This document shows, in pieces, positions 63,701 to 64,000 of a stretch of DNA of 64,000 nucleotides. A model generated the notes under the pieces. That model had not been told where the DNA came from. It saw nothing but the letters and a program-made list of their open reading frames with translations, and did no database searches. Within the stretch, counting starts at the first letter, position 1; every line of letters begins with the position of its first letter. Made by a program: the position numbers and the translations under genes. Source of the DNA: Gemmatimonas aurantiaca (GTDB lineage Bacteria > Gemmatimonadota > Gemmatimonadetes > Gemmatimonadales > Gemmatimonadaceae); assembly GCF_037190085.1 (NCBI RefSeq), contig NZ_JBBCJO010000001.1, forward strand, positions 124,001 through 188,000, in the 5' to 3' direction.

Positions 63701-64000
63701 GGTGCGGGTTGGGGTCTGCTCGACTACGCCAACGGCTATTTCGACCAGGGTGGCAAGACGGTCGAGACCGCCAAGCCCATAAGCTATGGCTGGCGCGTGG
63801 GTGGCAAGGAAGGTGCGGGCGCGGGTGGGTTCTACGACATCCTCGGTCCGAACAACTGGAACGTGGAGAAGGGCTCGTTTGCCAAGGTGCGCGAACTCGC
63901 GGTCACGTACCAGTTGGGCAAGATCGCCGGCATCAACGACGTGACCCTGCAGCTCATCGGCCGTAACATGTTCACCTTCACGAAGTACTCGGGTCTCGAT
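60722..64000 (+). CDS. SusC/RagA-type TonB-dependent outer-membrane receptor (3' end beyond window)
   Basis: The first 1093 residues of a large receptor, open to the last base. Residues 1-30 are a signal peptide ending TSARAQ. A carboxypeptidase-regulatory-like domain follows (TITGKVVGEAGQPLEFANVY, about 35-115). The plug domain has LQGKVSGLRVAQTSGRPG, PMIIVDGTIL, IESVEVVKGAAGASLYGAQA, and ANGVIVIKTKRG, all diagnostic of SusC/RagA receptors. The barrel contains many aromatic strands. Such receptors, with a SusD-like partner, import glycans or peptides; a SusD gene is not visible but could lie past the window end. The ATG follows a GGGAG site. Confidence 0.92.
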   Translation, partial: MLPNSFTSPARAVATALLGLFVAATSARAQATSATITGKVVGEAGQPLEFANVYITELVVSVPTNAQGIYSIVIPSGRVSGQAVTLRVRAVGYKPAAAPVTLTLGSHTQNFTLERDINRLSEVVVSGSMEGTERSKVAFTVGRVTAEDIPVPALNPVTALQGKVSGLRVAQTSGRPGATPEIMLRGPTSINTGGRASGPMIIVDGTILRSQNLTEIGGLDIESVEVVKGAAGASLYGAQAANGVIVIKTKRGASRNEVRVGARVEYGISDMNSVNMAQPLNHHLQLDETGTRFCIQGAGNVAACSRTTGWMEEIMRINNVAADSVRTPYALQWNNPALAGGEQLNVFQANMWPGQRYDALAQVTTQNPVMLNSVDVNGRAAGIRYYVTAAYTDDRGAVKELNGSQQRRARVNLDYDVRPNLTVSVSSQFNNGRVDNRSGGSSNGGIFDQLLRGAPAGTNYTARDTLGRLLVRGGGANLRGSGNGGGTFLYDGENLNDYTESNRYQGSVSMTYTPAPWASFEALYAYDQRGTFRNQYVFKGYRTYTANPNSNLGNQLMDNGGRKSLNSYISATFRKQITSELNGKLNFRGLFDRDYSYTSRGRGYQYAVSGVNTLSATTKDFTATSSSQLVKNMGGVAGANLDWKGKYILDGTFRYDGSSLFGAGNRWAPFGRVSGVWRLSEESWFSLPAVSDLRLRASRGSAGNSPRFNAQYETYNCSATGCTLGQAGNSKLKPETTVEDEIGTDFTLFGRLGVELTYAQSNTTNQILNPNTPAALGFGTQWANAGTLQNKTFEAALNLPVVSTKDFQWNMRGTFDRNRTYITELFVPEYFMDGGTGQGTTSMFLITPNTAKSNGYQMNRYGSLWGRKFYKTCGDLPAAVQGQCGDGRAFQVNDQGWVVWVGEGNSWRDGITKNLWQTKLSEVNSPWNYPLQFGHPIIDRPLRGEPGEGAGISQIIGNTLPSFRFAFNNTMTYKKLSVYGLIDGTIGHYINNQGAGWGLLDYANGYFDQGGKTVETAKPISYGWRVGGKEGAGAGGFYDILGPNNWNVEKGSFAKVRELAVTYQLGKIAGINDVTLQLIGRNMFTFTKYSGLD

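Overview
The window is high-GC bacterial chromosome, most likely from Gemmatimonadota (Gemmatimonas-like). This is an inference from gene content and protein style: large TonB-dependent receptors with a carboxypeptidase-regulatory-like N-terminus, a DUF5117-type zinc metalloprotease, two NamZ-type exo-muramidases, a cytochrome b6-like protein fused to cytochrome c, and a short ATP synthase epsilon. No rRNA gene is present to settle it.

Layout. 1-7.5 kb: PEBP-like protein and envelope glycan/glycolipid genes (three GT4 glycosyltransferases, a DUF2334 deacetylase-like protein, a PAP2 phosphatase; four of them in a leftward operon with 4-base overlaps), then a phosphodiester glycosidase-like lipoprotein. 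7.6-21.7 kb: TonB receptor, leftward trio (metalloprotease, NamZ, DUF6259 glycosidase-like lipoprotein), Ig-repeat metallopeptidase, second NamZ. 21.7-25.1 kb: archaeal-like family B DNA polymerase and an EEP-fold nuclease/phosphatase. 25.3-28.5 kb: Rieske protein plus cytochrome b/c fusion, divergent from a cytochrome b562-like protein. 28.5-32.6 kb: glycosidase, glycosyltransferase/UDP-galactopyranose mutase fusion, broken DUF421 gene. 32.9-35.8 kb: DUF4160/DUF2442 gene and a ~2 kb islet (RelE/HigA toxin-antitoxin pair, IS481 remnant) bounded by direct repeats of a tRNA-Pro 3' half. 35.7-36.4 kb: five leftward tRNA genes (Ala, Gly, Val, Arg, Pro). 36.7-44.4 kb: primary-type sigma factor, MlaF ATPase, Nudix hydrolase, AraC-like regulator, atpAGDC. 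44.6-45.7 kb: LytTR regulator.

45.9-56.7 kb is the most distinctive region: a class I lanthipeptide locus. It has an ABC exporter without a C39 peptidase domain, an HlyD-type adaptor, a divergent regulator facing a 14-bp perfect palindrome, a 93-residue Cys/Thr-rich precursor, a split LanB (dehydratase plus separate SpaB_C protein), a LanC cyclase with a C-terminal PqqD-like extension, and a small cytoplasmic subtilase. The genes lanA to lanP are packed with 5-base gaps or overlaps, as expected for one operon making, maturing and exporting a methyllanthionine peptide.

56.9-64 kb: TMTC-like membrane glycosyltransferase, an outer-membrane barrel-like protein, and a SusC/RagA-type receptor cut off by the window end. 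Several intergenic spaces hold long inverted repeats: a recurring TCAGA-rich family (5.9, 10.5, 37.7 and 40.1 kb) and unrelated palindromes at 25.1 and 58.8 kb.
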